Shown here: in pieces, positions 1 to 6,018 of the stretch
How the letters are laid out: every line of letters begins with the position of its first letter
Position numbering within the stretch: position 1 is the stretch's first letter
From: a bacterium
Lineage (GTDB): Bacteria; Elusimicrobiota; Elusimicrobia; UBA1565; UBA9628
Length of the DNA: 12,589 nt
Assembly: GCA_021796015.1 (NCBI GenBank)
Contig: JAJYOT010000052.1
Span: 1-12,589 of the forward strand
Direction of reading: 5' to 3'
The notes under the pieces: model-generated
The model's input: only the letters and a program-made list of their open reading frames with translations
Told to the model about the DNA's origin: nothing
Database searches by the model: none
Made by a program: the position numbers and the translations under genes

Positions 1-89
1 ATTCCAAGGTTCAAGAAATCGGATCCGAAATGGAAAAAATCCAAGAACTGATTCAAACCAAGGAATCGGAACTCTCGGCTTCCCGTTAG
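1..89 (+). CDS. 3' end of an unidentified gene (partial)
   Basis: An open frame enters from the left edge (first full codon at position 3) and stops at TAG 87-89, giving 28 residues. The tail is rich in Glu, Lys, Ile and Gln with regularly spaced hydrophobic residues (EIGSEMEKIQELIQ), which fits an amphipathic helix or coiled coil. The start and nearly all of the protein lie outside the window, so the family cannot be named. It converges on the toxin gene with a gap of 10 nt. The frame assignment is itself an inference from its openness and helix-like composition. Confidence 0.5.
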   Translation, partial: SKVQEIGSEMEKIQELIQTKESELSASR

Positions 90-99
90 GATAGGCCAG

Positions 100-501
100 T
101 TACGCCCAAAGCGAAAATCCGGCGTTTTTAAAATGGCGGTCGAAGGAAAAAACCCGCTCGACGCGCGAACGGCGCATCAAGACAAACGAGACGCAATCGG
201 TGAAGCTGACGTTTTGATCGGCGTATTTCTCGAATAACTCCAAGGCCTCTAACTCCTCGTCTCTTCCCGGGCGCAGGATTTTCAAGGCTTTGGAAAACAA
301 AATATTGCGCGCTCTTTCGGCCGCGAAGCGATACCCCGCGCGGCGTCCAAGAAGAGTGAAAGTCTCGTCCAGAACGAAATTGCTGGTCAAAATCCGCTCC
401 CGGGCCTTGATCATTTTCTCCCAAAGGGAAACGGCGGCTTCGTGGTGTTGGTCCAAAGGAAGATATCGGGCTATAAACGCGCCGGTATCGATGAAAATCA
501 C
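100..501 (-). CDS. PIN-domain ribonuclease toxin (VapC-like)
   Basis: This is a 133-residue single PIN domain, the usual length for VapC toxins, which are Mg2+-dependent RNases that cut tRNA, rRNA or mRNA when freed from their antitoxin. The expected acidic residues are visible: Asp5 in the N-terminal IDTGAF motif, Glu46 in NFVLDE, Asp102 in FTDC and Asp121 in FSFDRHF. The start codon is GTG at 501-499, and it overlaps the TGA stop of the upstream antitoxin gene by 4 nt (GTGA). No separate ribosome site is needed, and translation is probably coupled so that toxin is not made without antitoxin. The family assignment is firm. The RNA target cannot be read from sequence, and some paired PIN proteins of this type remain uncharacterised. 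Confidence 0.88.
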   Translation of the reverse strand: MIFIDTGAFIARYLPLDQHHEAAVSLWEKMIKARERILTSNFVLDETFTLLGRRAGYRFAAERARNILFSKALKILRPGRDEELEALELFEKYADQNVSFTDCVSFVLMRRSRVERVFSFDRHFKNAGFSLWA

Positions 502-746
502 GGCGCATCCGAGCCGTAAAGATAACGGTCGTGCTTGGCGGAGACGTCCTTGGGGGTTTTCCTTTTAAATGTCTCGCAATCCGACAAAAAAGAGTCCTCG
601 TCCTCGGGGCTTTGCCTTTGCGACGCTTCCAAATAGGCGGACATGGATTCGCGGACCATCTCCCCTAGAGAAATGCCGCGCTTTCGAGCGGAGCGCAGGG
701 CGCGCCCGCGCAATTCCTCCGGCAGCATGATCGTCGTCCTTTTCAT
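498..746 (-). CDS. Ribbon-helix-helix antitoxin of the VapBC pair
   Basis: This is an 82-residue protein. Its N-terminus (MKRTTIMLPEEL, then RSARKRGISLGEMVRESMSAYL) is a classic ribbon-helix-helix (CopG/Arc type) DNA-binding domain, with a beta strand followed by two helices. The C-terminal half, about residues 45-82, is acidic and then basic, ends SAKHDRYLYGSDAP, and is expected to wrap the PIN toxin and block its active site. ATG at 746-744 was chosen because the RHH domain starts there; an in-frame ATG 24 nt upstream would lie inside the promoter. The stop overlaps the toxin start by 4 nt. The protein probably autoregulates the operon by binding its own promoter, as is known for this family. 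Confidence 0.85.
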   Translation of the reverse strand: MKRTTIMLPEELRGRALRSARKRGISLGEMVRESMSAYLEASQRQSPEDEDSFLSDCETFKRKTPKDVSAKHDRYLYGSDAP

Positions 747-754
747 ATACCTAC

Positions 755-783
755 ATAATAACGCATACATATTACTTTGTCAA
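755..783 (-). promoter_or_regulatory. Sigma70-type promoter of the toxin-antitoxin operon
   Basis: On the minus strand TTGACA (783-778) and TATTAT (760-755) are separated by exactly 17 nt. The antitoxin ATG begins 8 nt after the -10 hexamer, so the expected start of transcription falls within 1-3 nt of the start codon. The message would then be essentially leaderless. The hexamer TACATA occurs as a direct repeat on the + strand at 752-757 and 766-771, overlapping the -10 and spacer. It is a plausible binding site for the RHH antitoxin, though that is inferred. Confidence 0.75.
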
Positions 784-830
784 GGGGAATTTTTCAGTCC
801 AAGCACGGAACTCTCATCATATCTAAAGGT

Positions 831-840
831 TTGATATCAA
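831..840. repeat. 10-bp perfect palindrome TTGATATCAA
   Basis: This palindrome lies in the divergent intergenic region between the antitoxin and the secreted-protein gene, about 28 bp upstream of the latter's -35. A looser inverted repeat (ATATC, 9 nt, GATAT; 819-837) overlaps it. It could be an operator or activator site for the + strand promoter. A short AT-rich palindrome can also arise by chance. Confidence 0.35.
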
Positions 841-868
841 TGCTTTCCCAATTTTTTTCGGAGGGCCC

Positions 869-897
869 TTGACAAAAATTCCGGCAGACGTTATATA
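869..897 (+). promoter_or_regulatory. Sigma70-type promoter of the secreted-protein gene
   Basis: A consensus TTGACA (869-874), a 17-nt spacer and TATATA (892-897) lie just upstream of the ATG at 907. The -10 sits inside an alternating TA run (892-903), so its exact register is uncertain by 1-2 nt. Transcription should begin around 904-907, leaving almost no leader, and no Shine-Dalgarno sequence precedes the ATG. Confidence 0.75.
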
Positions 898-906
898 TAT
901 ATAAAC

Positions 907-1968
907 ATGAGGATCTTATCCACTGTTTGCGCGATTCTTTTTTTTGCGGCGTCGCCTATTGCGGCAGCAAATTGCCCATCACAAATGTCGGAAATTAATT
1001 CAAGAAATCTAGTTCAACTTTGTCTCAAAACCCGGCCCCAACTTGAAGAATGGAGAAATTGGCTGGTTGATCAAAAAGTTTCCGCAGGCTCGCCTGTTTT
1101 TAAAGTTTCCAAGCGCTCCGGTCGGCAGGTAGTCGTCGCCGTATTGCCTCGCGCCGTCGGCATTTCTAATCAAGACTTCTTAGTTGGCCTAAAAGAACTT
1201 CATGCCCTGGGAATTCAACTTCCCCACCAGGAAGGTCTCTTGAGTTCCGTCTCGAAAAAAAACGGCCTCAAACTGGAATTTGAAAATAGCGACACCTCTC
1301 GCCAAGAGGCGTTAAGAAAAACTCTTGACAGCTGGAAATTTCTTAGTCTTATGGCCAAAAGCGAACAACGCCGTCTATCCCAAAATTCTTCTGGCGAAGA
1401 ATCTCAAAAATCCGAGGGCGAGTTTAAACGTCTGGTCAAGGTTAATCGTTTTTTGGAAGCCTTGGATGAGGTGCAAAAAAAATTGGCCTCCGAAAACAAC
1501 AAATCCACGCGCGCCTTAACGGCAAGCCATGCCCCTAAAACCATCCATAGCCCTTCTCTTTCAAATTTGAAAAATGTTTGGAATTCAAATCAAGGAAATG
1601 AATCTGTCAATTCGCCTCATGATTTGATCGCAGAAAGAAAATCTTCCGTTTCAAAACCCGCGCCAGCAACGGGCAATATTCAGCTACAAAACTTGGACCC
1701 GGATAGAAGCGCCTCAAACGTCCCTTCTCCCTCTCTGAAAAAACGCCGACTTCAAATGCAAAAAGCCGTACGAAAAGCGTTTTTTGAAACTCCCAATTGG
1801 GACAAAGCCAAGGAGCTTTTAAGCCAAGCCATGGACGCAAACGAACAAGCTCTTTCGCACATTAATCAGAAGCTTGCCGCTCTTTGGGACCGGGTATGGT
1901 ATGGACAAGGGCCCAATCCATTTAAGAATTGGGCTAATTGCGTTTCCAATTCTTCCTCTTGTCGCTAG
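907..1968 (+). CDS. Secreted protein of unknown function
   Basis: The product has 353 residues and I do not recognise the family. Residues 1-21 form a Sec signal peptide: a short basic start (MR), a hydrophobic core (about 4-15) and an Ala-rich cleavage region ending AAA before NCPS. The mature protein has four cysteines in two pairs, Cys23/Cys39 near the N-terminus and Cys345/Cys352 at the C-terminus, which suggests disulfides outside the cytoplasm. Residues about 60-145 look like a folded alpha/beta region. About 150-275 is Ser, Asn, Gln and Lys rich and probably largely disordered. About 278-330 is helical and basic. There is no membrane anchor after the signal peptide and no recognisable catalytic motif. 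ATG 907 is chosen because it begins the signal peptide. The gene is A-rich compared with the metabolic genes in the window, which may mean fast evolution or acquisition. It stands alone and converges on the helicase with a 4-nt gap. Confidence 0.8.
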   Translation: MRILSTVCAILFFAASPIAAANCPSQMSEINSRNLVQLCLKTRPQLEEWRNWLVDQKVSAGSPVFKVSKRSGRQVVVAVLPRAVGISNQDFLVGLKELHALGIQLPHQEGLLSSVSKKNGLKLEFENSDTSRQEALRKTLDSWKFLSLMAKSEQRRLSQNSSGEESQKSEGEFKRLVKVNRFLEALDEVQKKLASENNKSTRALTASHAPKTIHSPSLSNLKNVWNSNQGNESVNSPHDLIAERKSSVSKPAPATGNIQLQNLDPDRSASNVPSPSLKKRRLQMQKAVRKAFFETPNWDKAKELLSQAMDANEQALSHINQKLAALWDRVWYGQGPNPFKNWANCVSNSSSCR

Positions 1969-1972
1969 AGCT

Positions 1973-3196
1973 TCAGCGGCGGAAAAGAGCGCGGCGCGAA
2001 CGCGCGATGGGGCGACGGCGAAAATTAATTCCGGAGAAAGTCTTGGGTTTGGGCGGTTCAAGATTGGGTTTGATCGCATACGGGAAAGTTGGGAGCATCG
2101 CCCGCGGAAAAACGACTCCCGTGAAACGCTCGATTCCAGAAATCAACGGCTCTTCTTCCCGGTCGCAAAAAGTAATCGCATCCCCCACTCCATAGGCGCG
2201 GCCGGTACGCCCCACGCGGTGAATATAGTCCTCGGGGTTTTGCGGCACGTCAAAATTAATGACATGGCTAATCTCACGAACATCAATCCCGCGCGCGGCG
2301 ATATCGGTCGCGACTAGAATTTGAGTCCGCCCGGTTCGGAAATTATCCATTGCGTTCATTCTCTGGCCTTGAGTTCTTCCGGCGTGCAAAATGCCGACGG
2401 AAAATCTCTGATCCGAGAGCCTATTGTTTAGTCGATCCGCCCGATTTTTGGTCCGGGTAAAGACAAGAACCGAACGCATCTCGGTCGCTCTTAAAAGCGC
2501 CACCAATAAATCCGTCTTTTGGGCTTGGCTAATGGGATAAACGACCTGGCTGATGCCTTCCGCGGTCTCAGTGGGCCGGGAAACCTCGACTTTTGTAGGA
2601 TTTTTCAAGGCAAAAGAGGCGATTTCCTCAACTTTCTTTACTAGGGTCGCGGAAAAAAGCATGGTTTGTCTCTCGCGCGGAAGCCGCGAGATAATGGCGC
2701 GGATATCGGGCAAAAACCCCATGTCAAGCATTCGGTCCGCCTCATCCAGTACCAAATATCTGATGAAATCCATTTTAAAACGTCCGCTTTTAAGATGATC
2801 CAAGAACCGTCCTGGAGTCGCGACGATGACGGAAGCTCCGCCGGACATGAATTTTCTCTGGCGGTCATATCCCACGCCCCCGATGACGGAAGCGACTTTA
2901 AGCGAAGTAAATTTTCCACAATCCTTGAAGCAATTCTCAACTTGCGCCGCCAGTTCTCGAGTTGGAACAATCACAAGAGCCTGAAACCCATGCCCGGGTT
3001 TTGTCAGTAAATGATGAAGAATAGGCAAAACAAAGGAAGCGGTCTTTCCGCTTCCGGTTTGAGCGCAACCGAGAATATCGTTACCTTTTAAGGCAACGGG
3101 AATGGATTGAGCTTGAATAGGAGTCGGCTCTAGCCAGTTGAGGGCTTTAGTCGCGCGTTCTAAATCAGGATGAAGACTTAAATCGGAGAAAGTCAT
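1973..3196 (-). CDS. DEAD-box ATP-dependent RNA helicase (RhlE-like)
   Basis: This 407-residue protein unwinds short RNA duplexes using ATP and typically acts in ribosome assembly, RNA decay or cold adaptation. All the family motifs are visible in order: Q motif around 3-33 (TPIQAQ), Walker A AQTGSGKT (45-52), PTRELA (78-83), TPGR (127-130), DEAD (151-154), SAT (182-184), LVFTRTK (244-250), ATDIAARGID (296-305) and HRVGRTGRA (326-334). The short C-terminal extension, about 375-407, is Pro, Lys and Arg rich and ends RRALFRR. Such basic tails usually bind RNA non-specifically. The compact core with a basic tail is closest to the RhlE group, but other DEAD-box subfamilies cannot be excluded. The start matches the conserved beginning of the family (MTFSDLSL). 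No Shine-Dalgarno sequence precedes it. It is probably transcribed alone. Confidence 0.95.
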   Translation of the reverse strand: MTFSDLSLHPDLERATKALNWLEPTPIQAQSIPVALKGNDILGCAQTGSGKTASFVLPILHHLLTKPGHGFQALVIVPTRELAAQVENCFKDCGKFTSLKVASVIGGVGYDRQRKFMSGGASVIVATPGRFLDHLKSGRFKMDFIRYLVLDEADRMLDMGFLPDIRAIISRLPRERQTMLFSATLVKKVEEIASFALKNPTKVEVSRPTETAEGISQVVYPISQAQKTDLLVALLRATEMRSVLVFTRTKNRADRLNNRLSDQRFSVGILHAGRTQGQRMNAMDNFRTGRTQILVATDIAARGIDVREISHVINFDVPQNPEDYIHRVGRTGRAYGVGDAITFCDREEEPLISGIERFTGVVFPRAMLPTFPYAIKPNLEPPKPKTFSGINFRRRPIARSRRALFRR

Positions 3197-3201
3197 GAGT
3201 T

Positions 3202-3210
3202 AGTGTATCA
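3202..3210 (-). promoter_or_regulatory. Candidate extended -10 element for the helicase gene
   Basis: On the minus strand TGATACACT (3210-3202) fits the extended -10 form TGn plus hexamer. It lies 5 nt before the helicase ATG at 3196, and I see no good -35 at the usual distance. If used, the message would be leaderless. A second AT-rich candidate, TATAAA (3242-3237), would instead give a leader of roughly 30 nt, so this assignment is tentative. Confidence 0.4.
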
Positions 3211-3242
3211 TTTATCCCTTTCTCTTCCGGCTTTTATTTATA

Positions 3243-3269
3243 GGCCCAGGGCTTCTAGGTCTTTGGGCC
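3243..3269. repeat. Imperfect inverted repeat upstream of the cysteine-peptidase gene
   Basis: GGCCCA (3243-3248) and TGGGCC (3264-3269) pair perfectly. The stem can extend to 9 bp with two G-T wobbles around a 9-nt loop. It sits directly before the -35 at 3271. A second, smaller inverted repeat (CCTTG 3269-3273 and CAAGG 3279-3283) overlaps that -35. Such placement fits an operator. No T-run follows on the + strand, so it is not a terminator. Confidence 0.5.
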
Positions 3270-3270
3270 C

Positions 3271-3299
3271 TTGCGACCCAAGGATTATAGGAATACACT
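3271..3299 (+). promoter_or_regulatory. Promoter of the secreted cysteine-peptidase gene
   Basis: TTGCGA (3271-3276, 4 of 6 consensus bases), a 17-nt spacer and TACACT (3294-3299, 4 of 6) precede the ATG at 3308 by 8 nt. That places the transcript start at or within about 2 nt of the start codon. No Shine-Dalgarno sequence lies before the ATG (TGTTTAGT). The weak match together with the overlapping inverted repeats suggests a regulated promoter, which is an inference. Confidence 0.55.
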
Positions 3300-3307
3300 T
3301 GTTTAGT

Positions 3308-5041
3308 ATGAACAAAAATAAAATTTTACCGGCTTTGGTCGCAGTCTTAACAGGAATCAGCCTTCCGGCGCGTCTTCGCGCCGAGTGTTGGAAATATCAT
3401 GTCGACCATGTTTTCCCCTGCGCCGTTTCTATTATTCCGGCGACAGTTAAGACCGCCGACTCGGACAATTGCCCCGCTAAAAAAGAACTCAAGCCTCAAT
3501 TTCCCCAATACGTCTGCGATTATATCGGGGTCGACGGCGAGGATTATTCGGCGGCCATCGAGGCGGAACAACAGGGGATGGACAAAGATTCCTTAAAGCG
3601 TTTGGGCGTAAAAATCAACGACGAACCGCGCCCCGCCTCGCAAAACGTGCGAGAGTTTAATAAGTCCGCTTTCTCCGACCAAGAAGACGTGCTCCGTTTT
3701 AGCCGGCAGGCTTATGCGGATTACCGCAGCGCGCTTTCCAAGTTTTTAAAGCGCACGAATCCCCGCTGGATTCAAAACCATCCCCTCAAAGTGCAACTCG
3801 CGATGGTTTCCCGCGACATAGCGTTCTACTATTTAGAAATTCATTTAACCCACGTGCTGAGGCCGTTTCTTGGAAAAGAAATCGTGGCCAAGTATTTTTC
3901 CAACGCGAAAGAAGGCGTTCGACAAAATACCTGGCATTGGAAGCCTTATCTGAAGCCGATTGAGAATCGCGAGACCGAATTACAAAAAATAAGAAACCAG
4001 GCGACGCAAACCTATTTGAGGCAAAAGCGTTCGGAAATCGCGAAAGAACTGGGAACGAAATACGGCGCAAAATTCGACGCCAACTATGACGCCTCGGAAG
4101 CCGCCGTCGACCTGCGCTATCCCAAAAAGGAATTAAATCCCTTAATCTTGAAACAAACGTCTCATATCGTTATTAAAGCATCTCTTGTCACAGTCAAAAC
4201 ACCTCCGTCCCCGGCGTTTTTGCCAAATAATATTGATGAAATCGGCAAGCGAAACTATTTCCGACGCACCTTCTCATTTGACTTGAAAGACCCCAAACAC
4301 AAAACTGTAAACACGGGGGTCTTAAGCATGGGCCTTGATCGCATTTCAAAAGAGGCCAAGGTCGCGATTTGGCACGCTCTCGGCCTCACTCAAACCGTCG
4401 GCAATCCCGAACAAAAAGTTCCCTTGGTCTTCGAACAATACAACGGAACCTGTGGAATCGCGGCCTTGACTCAATATATGCGGGCTCACGGCCAAAAAGT
4501 TACGGTTCAAGAACTCTCGCGCCTTTCCCGCGACAGAGGTCTTTCCTATTTCGGCGGTGATAATCCGAGCGCATGGGGAGGAACTCCGCAGGAAAACACG
4601 GGACGAGCCGCCAAGTTTTACGGCGATAGCGTAAATGGCAGTTTTTGGATGCAGTTTCTCCAGGGTTCTAAGAACGGCAAGCCGAACCCCGATCCTTATT
4701 ACGACCCCTACCTCCGGCGTTTTCAAAGCGGGGACCAAAAGAGGCTTGAAAACGCGATACGTTCTCATCAAGGCGCCATTGTCACTGTCTCAAGCAATAT
4801 TCTTTGGGGCGCGGCGGGATATCCCGGTCCAGCCGGACCGGATCATGACGTCTATGTCACGGGCGAGGAAGTCAATAAGGCAACCCATAAAATCATCGGC
4901 TATTACATCAACGACAGCGGAACCGGGGAAGGCGGGCGGTTTGTCGATGCCAAGACCTTCTTACGCGCCTGGATTTACGGCGGGGATGAAATCGCGACGA
5001 TTAGCCCTATCCAAGGGCTAGCTCAACAATCAGCGCGTTAA
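3308..5041 (+). CDS. Secreted protein with C-terminal C39/papain-like cysteine peptidase domain
   Basis: The product has 577 residues counted from ATG 3308. The frame stays open back to a GTG at 3203, but the start at 3308 gives a clean signal peptide (basic MNKNK, hydrophobic 6-20, cleavage after ARLRA, residue 25). Mature residues 27-70 hold four cysteines (27, 38, 55, 70) that may form disulfides. Residues about 120-290 are mostly helical and basic, and I do not recognise them. The C-terminal part, about 370-570, resembles C39-like or papain-fold peptidases: Gln377 and Cys382 in EQYNGTCGIAAL (oxyanion Gln and nucleophile), His513 in PDHDVYVTG and Asn535/Asp536 in YYINDSGTG as the third catalytic residue. 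It could act outside the cytoplasm as a protease, peptidase or transglutaminase-like enzyme. No leader peptide, bacteriocin or ABC transporter gene is nearby, so a bacteriocin-processing role is not supported. It converges on lysC with a 4-nt overlap. Confidence 0.75.
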   Translation: MNKNKILPALVAVLTGISLPARLRAECWKYHVDHVFPCAVSIIPATVKTADSDNCPAKKELKPQFPQYVCDYIGVDGEDYSAAIEAEQQGMDKDSLKRLGVKINDEPRPASQNVREFNKSAFSDQEDVLRFSRQAYADYRSALSKFLKRTNPRWIQNHPLKVQLAMVSRDIAFYYLEIHLTHVLRPFLGKEIVAKYFSNAKEGVRQNTWHWKPYLKPIENRETELQKIRNQATQTYLRQKRSEIAKELGTKYGAKFDANYDASEAAVDLRYPKKELNPLILKQTSHIVIKASLVTVKTPPSPAFLPNNIDEIGKRNYFRRTFSFDLKDPKHKTVNTGVLSMGLDRISKEAKVAIWHALGLTQTVGNPEQKVPLVFEQYNGTCGIAALTQYMRAHGQKVTVQELSRLSRDRGLSYFGGDNPSAWGGTPQENTGRAAKFYGDSVNGSFWMQFLQGSKNGKPNPDPYYDPYLRRFQSGDQKRLENAIRSHQGAIVTVSSNILWGAAGYPGPAGPDHDVYVTGEEVNKATHKIIGYYINDSGTGEGGRFVDAKTFLRAWIYGGDEIATISPIQGLAQQSAR

Positions 5042-6018
5042 AGCCGGCAGGCTTTGTGAACGGCATTGAGGGCTGATTCGCCGTCCAAAGAACGCACCGA
5101 AACAGAAAGGCGGCGAAAACCCAGACGAATGGAAACGATTTTTATTTTCCTTTTCTTAATCTCGGAGATGATTTCCTCTTTTATTTCTGGGTTTAAATGC
5201 GCGTTAGGGCCCACCGCCGAAATAAGGGCCTGCGAACCTTTCTTTTCAAAGGCCAAGGCCGTCACGGGAGCATTTTTTTCTTCTTTGAGACAAGGTTCTA
5301 TGCGGGTTCCAGAATTTCCGTGAAAAGCCGAGCTTAGTTGAAAGGGAACTCCGTATTTTTTCGCGATTTCTAAAGAACGAAGTTGCATCACCTGGGACCC
5401 GTAACGGGAAAGTTCAATCATGTCCAAAAGAGAAATTGTTTTGAGAATTCGCGCCTTGGGGACGATGCGGGGATCCGCCGTATAAATGCCGCGCACATCG
5501 CTAAAAATCATGCAGGAAGAAGCCTTGAGTCGAGCGGCCAAGACCGTCGCCGTCAAATCCGAGCCTCCCCGACCCAGACTGACCACGTCTTTGTCCGCGT
5601 TCATCCCTTGAAAGCCGGCGACAACGACGATTTTCCCGACCTTAAGCTCTTTTAAAAGGCGCTGCGGACGCAAGCGGGAGATATCGGCATTTCCGTAAGG
5701 CCCCGCCGCCTCAATGCCGGCCTGAGCGGCATTGAGAGAAATCGCCGGATTTCCCCTTTCATGACACGCCATCGCGAATAAAGACACGCCGACAATTTCG
5801 CCGGTTGTAATCAACTGATCTCTTTCCCGCGAAGACGGGTTCTTGGATACTCGCGAGGAAAGAGTCAATAATTCGTCGGTCATTTCTCCAGGGGCGGAGA
5901 CGACCACGACGACCTTTTTCCCGCGTTTTTTTTCAGCAATAACCCGTTGCGCGGCGCGTTCGATTTTTTCCGGATCGGCGACGGAAGTGCCGCCGAATTT
6001 CATCACGGTAATCTTCAT
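5038..6018 (-). CDS. lysC: Aspartate kinase with reduced regulatory region
   Basis: Phosphorylates aspartate to aspartyl phosphate, the first step toward lysine, diaminopimelate, threonine and methionine. The kinase domain (about 1-245) shows KFGGTSV (7-13), TTGE (71-74), SLGRGGSDLTA (147-157) and SDVRGIYTADPR (173-184). At 326 residues it is short, since typical monofunctional enzymes have about 400-450. After the linker strand APVTALAFEKK (250-260) the sequence goes directly to a segment (261-326) matching the end of the usual second ACT domain, finishing VHKACRL. The roughly 80 residues that normally form the first ACT domain appear to be missing, with no sign of a frameshift. Feedback control by lysine or threonine may therefore be absent or altered (inference). 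The ATG overlaps the lipB stop by 4 nt (ATGA), so translation is coupled to lipB. The symbol follows the common name; the isozyme type is unclear. Confidence 0.88.
   Translation of the reverse strand: MKITVMKFGGTSVADPEKIERAAQRVIAEKKRGKKVVVVVSAPGEMTDELLTLSSRVSKNPSSRERDQLITTGEIVGVSLFAMACHERGNPAISLNAAQAGIEAAGPYGNADISRLRPQRLLKELKVGKIVVVAGFQGMNADKDVVSLGRGGSDLTATVLAARLKASSCMIFSDVRGIYTADPRIVPKARILKTISLLDMIELSRYGSQVMQLRSLEIAKKYGVPFQLSSAFHGNSGTRIEPCLKEEKNAPVTALAFEKKGSQALISAVGPNAHLNPEIKEEIISEIKKRKIKIVSIRLGFRRLSVSVRSLDGESALNAVHKACRL

Noticed and set aside
643..834. A 63-residue + strand open frame across the start of the antitoxin gene
   Set aside because: It overlaps the antitoxin coding region and both elements of its promoter, has no ribosome site, and its translation resembles no protein.
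1874..2317. A 147-residue + strand open frame opposite the helicase 3' end
   Set aside because: It is antisense to a complete DEAD-box helicase gene, with low-complexity composition and no initiation signal.
3184..3220. A minimal upstream open frame (Met-Ile-His-stop) before the helicase start, with an AAGGG-like site
   Set aside because: A three-codon frame can arise by chance, and it overlaps the candidate -10. There is nothing to show it is translated.
3203..3307. A longer version of the peptidase-like protein starting at GTG 3203
   Set aside because: It would add 35 residues before a normal signal peptide and would run through the inverted repeats and promoter hexamers. ATG 3308 is far more likely.
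4346..5021. Open frames of 141 residues (minus) and 128 residues (plus) inside the peptidase-like gene
   Set aside because: Both lie in the region encoding the conserved Cys and His motifs of the C39-like domain and are shadow frames.
3308..5041. Bacteriocin maturation peptidase
   Set aside because: The domain resembles C39, but there is no ABC transporter fusion, no double-glycine leader peptide gene nearby, and the protein itself is exported.
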